Of a DNA stretch of 64,000 nucleotides, positions 1 through 8,663 are shown piece after piece. The stretch comes from Streptomyces rugosispiralis (GTDB lineage Bacteria > Actinomycetota > Actinomycetes > Streptomycetales > Streptomycetaceae), in NCBI RefSeq assembly GCF_024505145.1, contig NZ_JANIAA010000010.1:1-64000 (forward strand). Direction: 5' to 3'. A model generated the notes under the pieces. That model was given only the letters and a program-made list of their open reading frames with translations, was not told the DNA's origin and searched no databases. How positions within the stretch are numbered: position 1 is the stretch's first letter; each line of letters starts with the position of its first letter. The position numbers and the translations under genes were made by a program.

Positions 1-1314
1 AGCAGTGCACGAGTCAGCGGAGGCCGGGGCGCAGGCCCCGTCGCAACCCTGGCCGGCAACGGTGCCCAGCTGGGCGTCGTCGGCAAGATCGGCACCGGAC
101 TGCATCTGAACGGGACATCCGCATATGCGGCCACCGCCGAGCCGATGCTCGACACCACAAAGTCGTTCTCGGTATCAGCCTGGGTCAAGCTCGACAACAA
201 GAACGAGAACTACACGTTTTTGTCGCAGGTCGGGGACCGTGCGAGCGGGTTCCAGCTGTACTACTCGAAGTACTACGACAAGTGGGTGTTCAACCGGCAC
301 ACCAAGGACGCCGACGACGCCACCATCGTCCGAGCCTTGAGCAATGATGCGGCACAGTCGGGCGTGTGGACGCACCTGGCCGGTTCCTACGATGCTGCCA
401 AGCAGACACTGTCGTTGTCGGTGAACGGTCAGTTACAGCAGTCGGTCCAGTTCACCACCCCGTGGCGAGCCGACGGCGGCCTGCAGATCGGTCGCGTGCT
501 CTATCAAGGCGCCTGGGGCGAATACGTCGCCGGAGCCATCGACAGCATCCGGATTTCACAGCGGAGTTCCGCCGCTTCTTGCCTCCGCACATATGCCATC
601 GGACACCGTGGTGCCCCGGAAATCGCCCCGGAGAACACGATTGCCTCACTGGAAGCAGCAGCTGATCGTGGCGCGGATTGGGTCGAGACCGATGTGCAGT
701 TCACCAAGGACGATCACCCCATCCTCATGCACGACGCGACCGTGGACAGAACGACTGATGGATCCGGACGCGTCGACCAGTTGACCGCGGACGAAATATC
801 TCGATTGACGGTGAAGGGGGGCGGACACGTACCCACTCTGGAGGAGGCATTGACCTCCGTGAAGAGCCGGTCGGCTCGTCTTCTCCTGGAAATCAAGGGG
901 CCACAGACCTCGGCAGCGGTAGAGCGCGCCCTCAGGCTCGTGGCCGAAGCGGGAATGACCGAGCGCACGGTGGTCCAGTCCTTTGATGAGGACGTGGTGC
1001 GGGATGCAGCGGCCTCCAGCCACAAGACCAAGGTCGCACTCCTCCGGTCCCAGCTTGATCCGGATCCCGTGGCTACAGCCCGCACCTTCGCTCTCAGCGC
1101 GTACGCAGTGAAATTCAGCGGCCTTTCCCCCCGTCCCGCTGTGGTGGATCAGCTCAAGAGGGCTGGGGTCGAAGTGTTCGTGTGGACAGTCGACGGCGAG
1201 AGTGAATGGCAGCTCGCGACGTCATGGGGCGTTGACGGCGTCATCACCAACCGCCCGGAGCGGTTCCTGCCCTGGCGGCAGTCCCATTGTGCTGAAACAG
1301 CATCATCCGGGTGA
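1..1314 (+). CDS. LamG-like jellyroll plus glycerophosphodiester phosphodiesterase (5' end outside window)
   Basis: The frame is open from base 1, so the true start lies upstream. The visible protein begins with a concanavalin-like LamG domain (to about base 560; SFSVSAWVKL, WTHLAGSYD, GLQIGR, GAIDSIRIS). A GDPD TIM barrel follows from about base 592, with catalytic signatures GHRGAPEIAPENT, ETDVQF and MHD, and a C-terminal WGVDGVITNRPERF. Family knowledge: GDPDs hydrolyse glycerophosphodiesters to glycerol-3-phosphate and an alcohol. A LamG-GDPD fusion is expected to be secreted and to act on phospholipid head groups or teichoic-acid-like polymers, although the signal peptide is not visible. 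The LamG module resembles those in the large secreted protein at 15674-19360 (shared YYS-KWxFNR pattern). The next gene is a glycosyltransferase, which fits a cell-envelope role. Domain calls are secure; the substrate is inferred. Confidence 0.9.
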   Translation, partial: SSARVSGGRGAGPVATLAGNGAQLGVVGKIGTGLHLNGTSAYAATAEPMLDTTKSFSVSAWVKLDNKNENYTFLSQVGDRASGFQLYYSKYYDKWVFNRHTKDADDATIVRALSNDAAQSGVWTHLAGSYDAAKQTLSLSVNGQLQQSVQFTTPWRADGGLQIGRVLYQGAWGEYVAGAIDSIRISQRSSAASCLRTYAIGHRGAPEIAPENTIASLEAAADRGADWVETDVQFTKDDHPILMHDATVDRTTDGSGRVDQLTADEISRLTVKGGGHVPTLEEALTSVKSRSARLLLEIKGPQTSAAVERALRLVAEAGMTERTVVQSFDEDVVRDAAASSHKTKVALLRSQLDPDPVATARTFALSAYAVKFSGLSPRPAVVDQLKRAGVEVFVWTVDGESEWQLATSWGVDGVITNRPERFLPWRQSHCAETASSG

Positions 1315-1377
1315 ATGACACCCCAACCGTGGCTCGTCAGCCTTTCAACACGTTGCACGCGAATCGAGTTGCACAAG

Positions 1378-1408
1378 CGATGGGGGCCGCGGCCCGCGGC
1401 CCCCATCG
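1378..1408 (+). terminator. Perfect inverted repeat, probable terminator of the LamG-GDPD gene
   Basis: Arms CGATGGGGGCCGCGG (1378-1392) and its exact reverse complement (1394-1408) flank one base, giving a very GC-rich hairpin 64 bases after the stop codon. There is no T run, which is common for actinobacterial terminators. Confidence 0.75.
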
Positions 1409-1613
1409 GGCCTTCTGAACACAAGGGTTGAACTGGGGCGGCCTGCAGCCGTCCCAGTTCGACCGGGCGCCACGGTCCTTGGCACGACACCGAATTGGCC
1501 ATCTCGCAAGGCATGGCCTGGGCTCCTCCTCGCCCTCGCCGCGACGGTGAACTCGTCGGCTCTGTCTGCCCGGGTCGGCGAGCACACGTCCGACATCACT
1601 GTGAAAGAGAACG

Positions 1614-3767
1614 ATGAAGATCGCGTTCCTCATCAACAATGCGTTCGGTATAGGTGGGGCCATCCGGTCCACTCTGAACCTGTCGAGCGCCCTCGTCGCA
1701 CGCCACGATGTCGAGGTGGTGAGCGTGCACCAGGTGAGTGAGACACCGGCTCTCGCCCTCGACGAACGGGTGGCACTGACTTCCCTGATCGACATGCGAG
1801 AGGACACCTCTGGCTACGAAGGGCGCCACGAGCTAACTCGAAAGCCGTGCACGATGTTCCCTGACACGGGCGCCGCCGCGAACTCCGAGCGCCTGCCGTA
1901 TTCGGCCCTGCAAGACGAACGCATCGGCACGTGGCTCCGGCACACAGATGCGGACGTGGTGATCGCCACCCGCCCCGACCTCAACGGCTACCTCGCCCGC
2001 GATGGACACAGCCGCTACCTACGCGTCGGGCAGGAACACTTGAGCCTTGACGCCCACGACCCGACCCTGCGCGGCTACCAGAACCGGGCCATCACCGACC
2101 TGGACGCCTTCGTGACCGTATCCGAGGCCGACGCAGTCCAGTACCGCGTGGCCCTGCCCCGCGTATCGACGCGGATCGTTTGCATCCCCAACGGCGTGCC
2201 CATGCCCACGGTCGAGCCCTCGAACCGTCGCTCGAACGTCATCGTGGCCGCGGGCCGGCTGGTCGAAGTAAAGCGGTATGACCGATTGATCGACGCGTTC
2301 GCGAAGGTGGCCGCAGACCACCCGGACTGGACTCTGCGTCTCTACGGACGCGGCCCGGTGAAGTCCCAGCTGCGCGAGCAGATTGACCGGCTCGGACTCT
2401 ACGGTCGCGTCTTCCTCATGGGCCCGGTGTCCCCGATCGAGACCGAATGGGCCAAGGGTGCCATCGCCGCAGTCTCCTCGGACATGGAGTCCTTCGGTAT
2501 GACCATCGTCGAGGCCATGCACTGCGGCGTACCGGTCGTCGCCACCGATTGCCCCCACGGGCCAGCCGAGATCCTCGATCACGACATCAACGGCATGCTT
2601 GTCCCCCCGCAGGGTGGCAGTGACGCGTACGCGGATGCCCTGAGGCATCTGATGAGCGACGACGTCCTACGCGATCGACTGGGCAAAGCCGCCCGCAAAC
2701 GTGCCCGCGCCTTCGACCCCGCCGTGATCGCCCGCCATTACGAACAGCTCTTCGATGACTTACGGGCCGCCAACCGCCCATCCCTGCTGAGAAGATTGCG
2801 CTCAGCACTGCACAGAGCCGAACCAGCCGAGCCGACGCAGCATCAACGCCCGGCAGAGACCGCGGCCGAGTCCACTCCCGTGACCGCACCCCAAGCATTG
2901 GCGTACACGCGGGCCCTGCCCCAGGGCGCCCTCCGCATCCGATTGGCCGCCGACACCCTTCCCGTCGGTCCCCTCGACTTCGTGATCCGGCTGCGCAAGG
3001 ACCCCAAGGGCCGCGAGGTACACCTGCCCATACCTGAGGCCAGAGCAGACGACATCGCCGACCCGCACATCACCCTGCCATCCGGGGCGGCACTCGCTGA
3101 GGGCCGCTGGGACTGCTACGCCGCCCACCGTGACACCACGACCGCTGCGGACCGCGTCCGCCTCACCGCAGCGCTCACCGAACAGACCGCCCTGGTCGGA
3201 CGCCCCCCAATGACAAGCCGTAACGGGGTCAGCGCCTGCATTCCCTACACCACCAGCGACGGCTACCTCGCCCTGCGCACCTGGCACCGTCCCGCCCACG
3301 CTGAGGTCCACCACATCACCGTCGACGCCACACACACCACGATCACCGCGACACTCCTCGGCCCGAACACCGACACGGACCTGACTGCGGCAACCGTCGT
3401 GGCCGTCTCCCGCACCGCGCCCGAACACGACGTCACCACCTCGGTCACCCAAATCACCGACCGAAGCTTCGAGTTCACCCTCGACTACAACGACATGCTC
3501 ACCCACCGGGAAGTTGAGCACGACCTGTGGGACCTCCGCCTGCGACTGAACTCCCCAGGCGATGCCGCTATACCCATAGGCCGCATCGGCGGAGATGTGG
3601 TTGACCGTAAGAAGACGGACAAGACCCCCGCGACACACCTTCCCCACCCGAAGCGTGGCATGACCCGCATCACGCCATTCTTCACCGTCGACAACAACCT
3701 CGCGCTCAGCGCCAAAGACATACCGGAGCCGACCGGCGAGCACCTCAAACGCGCTGAGACCGGGTGA
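1614..3767 (+). CDS. Glycosyltransferase family 4 with C-terminal extension
   Basis: A 717-residue GT-B glycosyltransferase. The N-terminus MKIAFLINNAFGIGGAIRST carries the glycine-rich acceptor-side loop. The C-terminal Rossmann half (residues about 205-375) shows VAAGRLVEVKRYDRLIDAF, and the EX7E motif of retaining GT4 enzymes at residues 292-300 (ESFGMTIVE) followed by AMHCGVPVVATDCPHGPAEI. After residue 400 there is a linker and an extra region of about 300 residues with no motif I recognise; similar tails occur on actinobacterial enzymes making wall polymers. The ATG start has a purine-rich AAAGAGA upstream. The protein probably transfers a sugar, or builds a poly-glycosyl/teichoic-type polymer, at the cytoplasmic face of the membrane. 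The adjacent secreted glycerophosphodiesterase supports an envelope role. Acceptor and donor cannot be read from the sequence. Confidence 0.85.
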   Translation: MKIAFLINNAFGIGGAIRSTLNLSSALVARHDVEVVSVHQVSETPALALDERVALTSLIDMREDTSGYEGRHELTRKPCTMFPDTGAAANSERLPYSALQDERIGTWLRHTDADVVIATRPDLNGYLARDGHSRYLRVGQEHLSLDAHDPTLRGYQNRAITDLDAFVTVSEADAVQYRVALPRVSTRIVCIPNGVPMPTVEPSNRRSNVIVAAGRLVEVKRYDRLIDAFAKVAADHPDWTLRLYGRGPVKSQLREQIDRLGLYGRVFLMGPVSPIETEWAKGAIAAVSSDMESFGMTIVEAMHCGVPVVATDCPHGPAEILDHDINGMLVPPQGGSDAYADALRHLMSDDVLRDRLGKAARKRARAFDPAVIARHYEQLFDDLRAANRPSLLRRLRSALHRAEPAEPTQHQRPAETAAESTPVTAPQALAYTRALPQGALRIRLAADTLPVGPLDFVIRLRKDPKGREVHLPIPEARADDIADPHITLPSGAALAEGRWDCYAAHRDTTTAADRVRLTAALTEQTALVGRPPMTSRNGVSACIPYTTSDGYLALRTWHRPAHAEVHHITVDATHTTITATLLGPNTDTDLTAATVVAVSRTAPEHDVTTSVTQITDRSFEFTLDYNDMLTHREVEHDLWDLRLRLNSPGDAAIPIGRIGGDVVDRKKTDKTPATHLPHPKRGMTRITPFFTVDNNLALSAKDIPEPTGEHLKRAETG

Positions 3768-4453
3768 CGGCGAGCCGGACCGCTGCGAGGCAAAGCGAGT
3801 CAGTGAATTTGAGTCGCGTGCTGTTGAGCCGGTCCTCGAAGAACAGCGAGAATTGATTGAGTGCCTTCTTCCAGTGTGACGCGACATGACTGACGTCGCT
3901 GGCCTCGGGGCGATCAGGCTGCGTTCATCGGAACGGTCCGGAAGTCTCTTCGCGGCCAGCACACCAGAACTCGGATCGACGCGGATTAGCACCTTAGCCG
4001 CCCGCCGCCCTCTGTCGGCGGTCCGCCGAGTCGTTGAGTAATCCAGCAATGGTCACCGCATCGGCCACGGCAACCGTGAATGCACACCCATCGGAGAAAA
4101 GGAGCCACAGACCTTTCAGAGGCGTTCAGAAACCAATCTCTGCGGCCGAGGCCACGTGCTGGCACTCGCTGAATGAGAGCGAGGAGCGGTGCAAGTTCTG
4201 GACCGCGATCACCCCATCAGGGAGCTCCGCGCAGCTGCTCATGGATGGCAGCTTGGCACACTATTTTTCCACTCACGGCATGGTCGACAGATCTCCGCAC
4301 TTGTCGGGAGAGTAAAGGGATCGCCGCTGGTCAGGCAGCAGATCAGGACCATTGTGGTCGGGTTGTGGTCGTAAGAGATTTCCTTTTCTTCTTAGACGCG
4401 ATCCACAATGAAAATGCCGTGACAATTCCATGTCGCCGTAGAAGGTGATCGTC
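3768..4453. other. Intergenic region without a recognisable gene
   Basis: About 690 bases between the glycosyltransferase and integrase 1. Short open frames on both strands lack ribosome sites and recognisable protein motifs. The AT-richer stretch 4370-4440 just before the integrase is probably its promoter region, but I could not pick convincing -35/-10 boxes. Confidence 0.5.
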
Positions 4454-5662
4454 ATGCGCGCCCACGAGAGCGTGGGGCGCGTCTACCGCCGGTGCGGCTG
4501 CCGCGACGAGCGGCGCCGCCAGCTCGGCGTTCACTGCCCCCAGCTGATGTCCGATCCCGCTCATGGGACGTGGACCTTCGCCGTCGATCTTCCTGCCACT
4601 GAGCCCGGCGGGCACAACCGCACTGTGCGCCGGGGTGGCTTCCCCACCGAGGACGAGGCCCGTACCGCGCTGCACCGCTACCGTGCCGGCCGCCGGATCG
4701 GCGTCAGTGCCGACCCGAACCAGACCGTCGCCGACTACCTGGTCCAGTGGCTCGCGGCCAAGCGGCTGCGGCTCAAGGCCACCACGTGGGTCCGCTATCG
4801 CGACTACGTCCACCACGATCTGATTCCGGCCCTCGGTCCGGTCCGCCTGGACGAGCTCGCCTACGAGCACATCCACCACTTCGTACTGGCTCAGCTCGCC
4901 GCCGGCCGCGGACGTCCCACCGTCTGGCACATCCTCGCCACCCTCTCCAGCGCGATCGGCGACGCCGTCCGCCAGCACCGGCTCCCCACCAATGTCGTCC
5001 GGCCCACGGTGATCCCGCGCCCGGTCTCCGGCGAGCGCACTATCTGGACCCCGGCCCAGGCGATCCGCTTCCTGCGCCACTGCCATGCGAACGATCCGGA
5101 CTTCGGCGACCTGATCGAGTTCCTCATCGGCACCGGCCTCCGCAAAGGCGAAGCCCTCGGCCTGCACTTGGACGACGTCCACCTCGACGCACGCACCGTC
5201 TACGTCCGCTGGACCCTCTCGGCGATCGACAACAACAAGCTCGCCCTGACCAGGCCGAAGACCCGCAAGAGCAGCGACTGGGTCGCCCTGTCACCCCGTA
5301 TCCACGCCATCCTCACCCGCCGCAAAACCCAGTGCTACGCACCCGGCGAACAGGGAGGCGGGTTCGTCTTCCATCGCGAAGACGGACGTCCCCTGCACCC
5401 GGAGTACGTCTTCAACCACTTCCGCTACCTCGCCCGCCAGGCAGGCGTTCCGCGCACCAGCGTCCACGATCTGCGCCACTCCACGATCTCCACCACCGCC
5501 AACATCTACGGCCACCTCACCAAACCCGCGGCCCGCAAAGCCGTCGACGCCATCGCCAAACAGCTCGACTGCGAGGAAAAGCGCTACGACCACACAACGA
5601 CCACCAGCCCACCCGCCCCACGAAGCCAGCCCCACAGCGACCAGTACACACAAGCAGCGTGA
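4454..5662 (+). CDS. Tyrosine site-specific integrase 1, probably inactive through a small in-frame deletion
   Basis: A 402-residue phage/ICE-type tyrosine recombinase. The start is the ATG at 4454 rather than the in-frame GTG at 4445, because both paralogues in this window (40463, 52079) begin with the same MR and the same preceding GAGGCGATC-like leader. The N-terminus has a CGC-rich motif (RVYRRCGCRDE), then a SAM-like core-binding domain (about 85-180) and the catalytic domain. Box I arginine is in IGTGLRKGEALGL; the box II signature is HDLRH; the nucleophile is in TTANIYGHL. Compared with the paralogue at 52079, about 22 residues between the two LRH motifs (LAATLSITAG... to LRH) are missing without breaking the frame, which merges HxxR with the second histidine. 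This should distort the active site. The gene sits directly beside a tRNA-Pro scar, the usual place for the integrase of an integrative element. Confidence 0.85.
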   Translation: MRAHESVGRVYRRCGCRDERRRQLGVHCPQLMSDPAHGTWTFAVDLPATEPGGHNRTVRRGGFPTEDEARTALHRYRAGRRIGVSADPNQTVADYLVQWLAAKRLRLKATTWVRYRDYVHHDLIPALGPVRLDELAYEHIHHFVLAQLAAGRGRPTVWHILATLSSAIGDAVRQHRLPTNVVRPTVIPRPVSGERTIWTPAQAIRFLRHCHANDPDFGDLIEFLIGTGLRKGEALGLHLDDVHLDARTVYVRWTLSAIDNNKLALTRPKTRKSSDWVALSPRIHAILTRRKTQCYAPGEQGGGFVFHREDGRPLHPEYVFNHFRYLARQAGVPRTSVHDLRHSTISTTANIYGHLTKPAARKAVDAIAKQLDCEEKRYDHTTTTSPPAPRSQPHSDQYTQAA

Positions 5663-5728
5663 AGCAGCATCAGCGCCAGAAGCGTGCCCGGGCCCGATCT
5701 ACGACCACCCAACGACCACCAACGGAAA

Positions 5729-5760
5729 AGGCCGCCCCCGCCTTCCGGCGGAAACGGCCT
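5729..5760 (-). terminator. Hairpin beside the tRNA-Pro scar, probably the original tRNA terminator
   Basis: Arms AGGCCG (5729-5734) and CGGCCT (5755-5760) enclose a second small stem. Read on the minus strand, the hairpin follows the tRNA 3' end and is followed by TTTTCC, as expected for a tRNA terminator. It also lies just after integrase 1 and could stop its transcript. An equivalent hairpin lies at 53466-53499. Confidence 0.65.
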
Positions 5761-5778
5761 CCGACCTGCGATAACACC

Positions 5779-5822
5779 GTCGGGACGACAGGATTTGAAC
5801 CTGCGCCCCCTTGACCCCCAGT
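5779..5822 (-). other. Attachment-site scar: 3' half of tRNA-Pro (anticodon GGG)
   Basis: On the minus strand this reads from the anticodon loop (ACTGGGGGTCAAGG) through the T arm (GCAGGTTCAAATCC) to the acceptor strand (TGTCGTCCCGAC). No 5' half (D arm, 5' acceptor) is present, so it is not a functional tRNA but the block used by a tRNA-targeting integrase. The 27 bases 5779-5805 recur exactly at 53518-53544 in the same orientation. Isotype is from recognition of the tRNA-Pro 3' half and the GGG in the loop. Confidence 0.75.
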
Positions 5823-6116
5823 TGCGTCGAGGCTGAGCGGCGTGCTCCGGTCCATTCTCCCAGGTCACGCTGACGCACAATCAGCCGAGTAAAGGAGTCC
5901 ACCTTCTTCGGCTTCTGCGCCCCGAGTTGCCTGGAAGCTGGCATCGTGACCGAGCGTCGCATATGTACAGTATACGCCCGAAGCCACACCCAGGCACAGG
6001 CTCAAACTCTCCACCGCACGCGCTACAGCTCACCAGACAGAAACACGCTTTTCATCAGGCTAGACGTATTTTTCGGCATCCGCAGGCCTTGCGCAGGCAC
6101 CGACTCCCGCACTTGT

Positions 6117-6350
6117 CACCACGATCTTCGACACTCCGCCGCCACGCTACTCCTGGAGCAGGGCATAGATCTCGTCGTGATCAAGAGACTCCTCGAAGAC
6201 GCCCATATCGGCGTGGCCGTCGGCGTCTACACCCGCGTACGGCTCCGCCTACAACGCCAAGCGATCGGCGCCCTGGGTCGCGCCTTCAGCCCGACCGACA
6301 ACGATCCCGATGATCCCGACATACCACCCGCCGCAGCAGTCTTCCGCTGA
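6117..6350 (+). pseudogene. Integrase C-terminal remnant
   Basis: This stretch encodes the box II/III end of a tyrosine recombinase: HDLRHSAATLLLEQGID, then VVIKRLLEDAHIGV and the tyrosine segment GVYTRVRLRLQRQAI. No core-binding domain or box I arginine precedes it, so the N-terminal two thirds are lost. A related piece with the same tyrosine segment occurs at 7987-8175, which points to repeated insertion and decay of integrase-bearing DNA at this site. Confidence 0.7.
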
Positions 6351-6432
6351 CGTTGCCTCACCATTACCGTCAAGCGCCTGGAGGCCGGAATCCCCTCCGC
6401 CCCGGCCTCCAGACTTTTGCGTGAGCAGATTG

Positions 6433-6780
6433 CTAAGCATTCCCCATTCGGCTGATCCATCGCTGGCACAGGTCCACATTGATCGGCTCGAACAGTTCAG
6501 GACTCGACGCCTCGAAGAGGAATTGACTGAGCATCTCAACGTCCGCTTCATCGATCTCGACACGATCCAGCATGTGAACCGCTCCAGCCCATCGCGGCAA
6601 TTCGAGAACGTCTAGCTCTCCGGAAATACACCGCTGCAGAACATCTCTTACGGCATCACGATCCAGACGTACACAAGGTCCCTCGCGCAGATCGCATCGG
6701 TTGGCAGCGTCGATCAGGCCATCCAGCGATGATTTCCAGCGAATCAGGCTGGTCAGTGCCTCGCAAGCATCCGATTCCAT
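6433..6780 (-). CDS. Putative immunity protein for the orphan toxin tip
   Basis: A 115-residue acidic protein with no signal peptide (MESDACEALTSLIRWKSS..., then LDRDAVRDVLQRCISGELD and HMLDRVEIDEADVEMLSQFLFE). The ATG at 6780 lies 10 bases after the toxin stop and is preceded by GAGGA at good spacing; the longer frame extends into the toxin gene and is unlikely to be used. I do not recognise a named family with confidence. The size, acidity, predicted all-alpha character and position immediately downstream of a HINT-toxin tip are what is expected of polymorphic-toxin immunity genes. Even though the toxin cassette is detached, this gene looks intact and may protect against sister cells that deliver the toxin. 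Confidence 0.65.
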   Translation of the reverse strand: MESDACEALTSLIRWKSSLDGLIDAANRCDLREGPCVRLDRDAVRDVLQRCISGELDVLELPRWAGAVHMLDRVEIDEADVEMLSQFLFEASSPELFEPINVDLCQRWISRMGNA

Positions 6781-6790
6781 CGGATCATCC

Positions 6791-7825
6791 TCACTTGAAC
6801 TTGATGTGCGCAATGCTGCCACCGGGGAGAAACGTCGTCTTGTAAGCCAACTCAGTGCCCCCTTCAGCGTCTACCCGCTTCCGATAAACCGCATACGACC
6901 CGGGAACCCGTCCGGGGACCTTGTAACTGAACTCCGCACCGCCTTCGGGGAGTCGAATAATTTGCGGAATCTCGGCATCCCCAGGACTCTTCTTCATAAA
7001 GCCTGTGAGGTTCTTGCGCAATGCCGGCGAAAGATCATCGACACCCGCCGCAGCAGCAACCTTTTCACCTCGTGTCAGGTCTTTTCCGCAGGCCCCGTTC
7101 GAGTTATGAACAAGGACCGGAATCGAGCCCGCCGGCACATAGTACGTGTGGATTCCGCTGACTGTGAGGTCGTAGGTGCGTTGCGGCTTCGTGAAGTGGC
7201 GCACGGAGGTGACCGTCACGGCCTTGCCCTTGTCCATGCGGAGCCGCATGCCGGTGATGACGTCGCCGGCGTCCACCCAGCGGGCCTCGCTCGTTACCCA
7301 GAACGGGTGGGTGTCGGTGGCGATGATCGACGCGGGGCGGTCACCGGTCTTCACTGTGAGGTCAGTGAAGTCCTTGTCATCGTTGGTAACGATCGTCGCA
7401 ACGACCGGGCGGGCCTCGCTCTTCCCGGTTTCGGGATCGGTGGCGAGGACCTTATCGCCGACCTTGATGTCCTTGATGTCGCTGTGGCCGCCGTCTGCGA
7501 GTTGGACCTGGGTTTCTTCGGTGAAGCTGTGGCACTTCTCGACCACCTTGGCTGCGTCGACCGCATCGTCGGCCTTCTTCTCGGCCTTCCGTGCCTTCTT
7601 CCAGATCTTGACGCCCTTGAGGGCCTTCCCCGGGCCCGGCAGATCAGCCGCAGCCCAAAGGCACCCGGAGAGTTTGAAGTCCCGGATCAACGCCCTTGCC
7701 GTCGGGTGTCAGTACGCGGTCGCCGTCCATGCCGCGCAGGTAGACAGTGACGGTCCTGGACTGCGTGTTGTCGCCGGCGCCGGTTCGGTGCACGACCTTG
7801 CCATAGCCTCGCCACTCCTGCGGGT
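6791..7825 (-). pseudogene. Orphan Rhs tip: Rhs-core scrap, HINT domain and alternative C-terminal toxin
   Basis: Reading leftward, 7825-7687 matches an internal part of the large Rhs gene (13258-13117; PDGKGVDP, VTVYLRGMDGDRVL). It jumps at about 7685 to the stretch before the HINT domain (KLSGCLWAAADLPGPGKALKG). The join is out of frame by one base. From a possible TTG at 7690 there is an open frame of 299 residues. It contains a HINT autoprocessing domain (Cys at CHSFTEETQV, ending VLVHNSN) and a tip of about 100 residues (GACGKDLTRGEKVAAAAG... VPGSYAVYRKRVD... KTTFLPGGSIAHIKFK) quite different from the tip of the main Rhs protein. The tip looks like a small nuclease-type toxin, but I cannot name its family. 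Without the secretion and Rhs shell it is a silent cassette next to its immunity gene. Confidence 0.75.
7126..7681. repeat. HINT-coding direct repeat, copy A (orphan tip)
   Basis: Nearly identical to 9039-9593 in the same orientation, with only scattered substitutions. It covers the HINT domain and the stretch before it. Divergence is abrupt on the toxin side of the HINT domain in both copies. Confidence 0.85.
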
Positions 7826-7828
7826 CGG

Positions 7829-7935
7829 CCGCATCAACTCCGACCGCCCCAGCCCAACCATCCCATCACCGACCTCTCTCAAGAACCGATCAAACGCCGT
7901 CCCGTCCTCGGAGGACTTATCAACGAGTACGAAAG
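7829..7935 (+). pseudogene. Transposase C-terminal scrap (rve type)
   Basis: The frame CAA CTC CGA... encodes LRPPQPNHPITDLSQEP then RRPVLGGLINEYERAG and a TAA stop. This is the characteristic last 30 or so residues of Streptomyces rve-type (DDE integrase core) IS transposases; compare DRLDGLIHEYTQVA at the end of the element at 28195-29393. The catalytic part is absent. It abuts the Rhs-core scrap, marking a former IS insertion. Confidence 0.6.
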
Positions 7936-7986
7936 GGCCGGGTAAATTGGCAGGTCAAGTCAGCGGCCCTGTTTGGGAACCCCACA

Positions 7987-8175
7987 GGCGTCTACGCCCA
8001 CGTACGACTCCGCCTCCAACGCCAAGCCATCAACACCCTCAACGACGCCCTCAGCCCGACCGAAGACGACCCCAACGACCCACCCGCCGCAGCCCCGTCG
8101 TCCACTGACGTTGCCGTCAGCGTTGCCGTCAAACCGCTGAGGAGCCCCACCGGAATTCTGCGGTGGGACTTCTGA
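7987..8175 (+). pseudogene. Second integrase C-terminal remnant
   Basis: Encodes GVYAHVRLRLQRQAINTLND, then a Pro/Asp-rich tail, ending at TGA 8173-8175. The tyrosine-bearing segment is nearly the same as at 6117-6350, and the downstream nucleotides (TGACGTTGCC) are shared too, so the two are paralogous ends of the same kind of integrase. Confidence 0.6.
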
Positions 8176-8225
8176 CTTCTGCGCGACTATGCCGAGAGGA
8201 GGCAGCAGAAAAAACCTAGACGCCG

Positions 8226-8654
8226 TCAGCCTGATGCGCCTTGGGTAACCTCGTCGGCTTCGTTCAGGAGACGTTCCACTTCAGCCTTCCACTCATCTCC
8301 TCGACCTGCATCGATCCACAGGCCATACGCCTCGGAATCCTCTTGCAGCACCCTGGAAAGAGCCGAAACAACCAGCGAGAAGATGGAGGATGGAATCTCG
8401 GGGACGACATCCGTCAGTTCTGCCTCTTCGAGGACACTTCCTCTTCCCTTGATCTTCGCCAAAGAGACAGCCGACGCAGCTACCGCCGGCTCGCCCAGGT
8501 CGCGATCCAGAAAGTCGCCGGGCTCCACTTCAGCCGCGGCCGATAGCGCGTCACGCAGCGCATCGATCACCTCGCCCTCAGCAAGTCCTCGCAGCTCATC
8601 AAGTAGATCCATCGCAGAGTCGTTCTCGAAGGGTCCTACACCGGAAGCGCTCAT
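8226..8654 (-). CDS. DUF4259-type immunity protein of the Rhs toxin
   Basis: A 142-residue acidic protein opening with MSASGVGPFENDSAMDLLDELR, which resembles the GxxPFxND start typical of DUF4259 proteins. This family is often found beside polymorphic toxins. The preferred start is the ATG at 8654, served by GGAGG 12 bases upstream; that ribosome site overlaps the Rhs stop codon, so the two genes are translationally coupled. An upstream in-frame GTG at 8663 is too close to the ribosome site. Its position directly after the Rhs tip makes it the cognate immunity protein, expected to bind and block the GIY-YIG-like toxin in the producer cytoplasm. Confidence 0.75.
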   Translation of the reverse strand: MSASGVGPFENDSAMDLLDELRGLAEGEVIDALRDALSAAAEVEPGDFLDRDLGEPAVAASAVSLAKIKGRGSVLEEAELTDVVPEIPSSIFSLVVSALSRVLQEDSEAYGLWIDAGRGDEWKAEVERLLNEADEVTQGASG

Positions 8655-8663
8655 GTCGTCCAC

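Noticed and set aside
2802..4049. A 415-codon minus-strand frame over the glycosyltransferase 3' end
   Set aside because: It overlaps a well-supported GT4 gene and its translation shows only low-complexity Gly/Val/Asp-rich sequence typical of shadow frames.
4251..4266. A 16-base word GCTTGGCACACTATTT also found at 19717-19732
   Set aside because: A match of this length is near chance for a 64-kb window and the surroundings do not align, so it is not evidence for an element end.
5779..5822. A functional tRNA gene
   Set aside because: Only the anticodon-loop-to-3'-end half is present; no D arm or 5' acceptor strand lies upstream on the minus strand. The same applies at 53515-53562.
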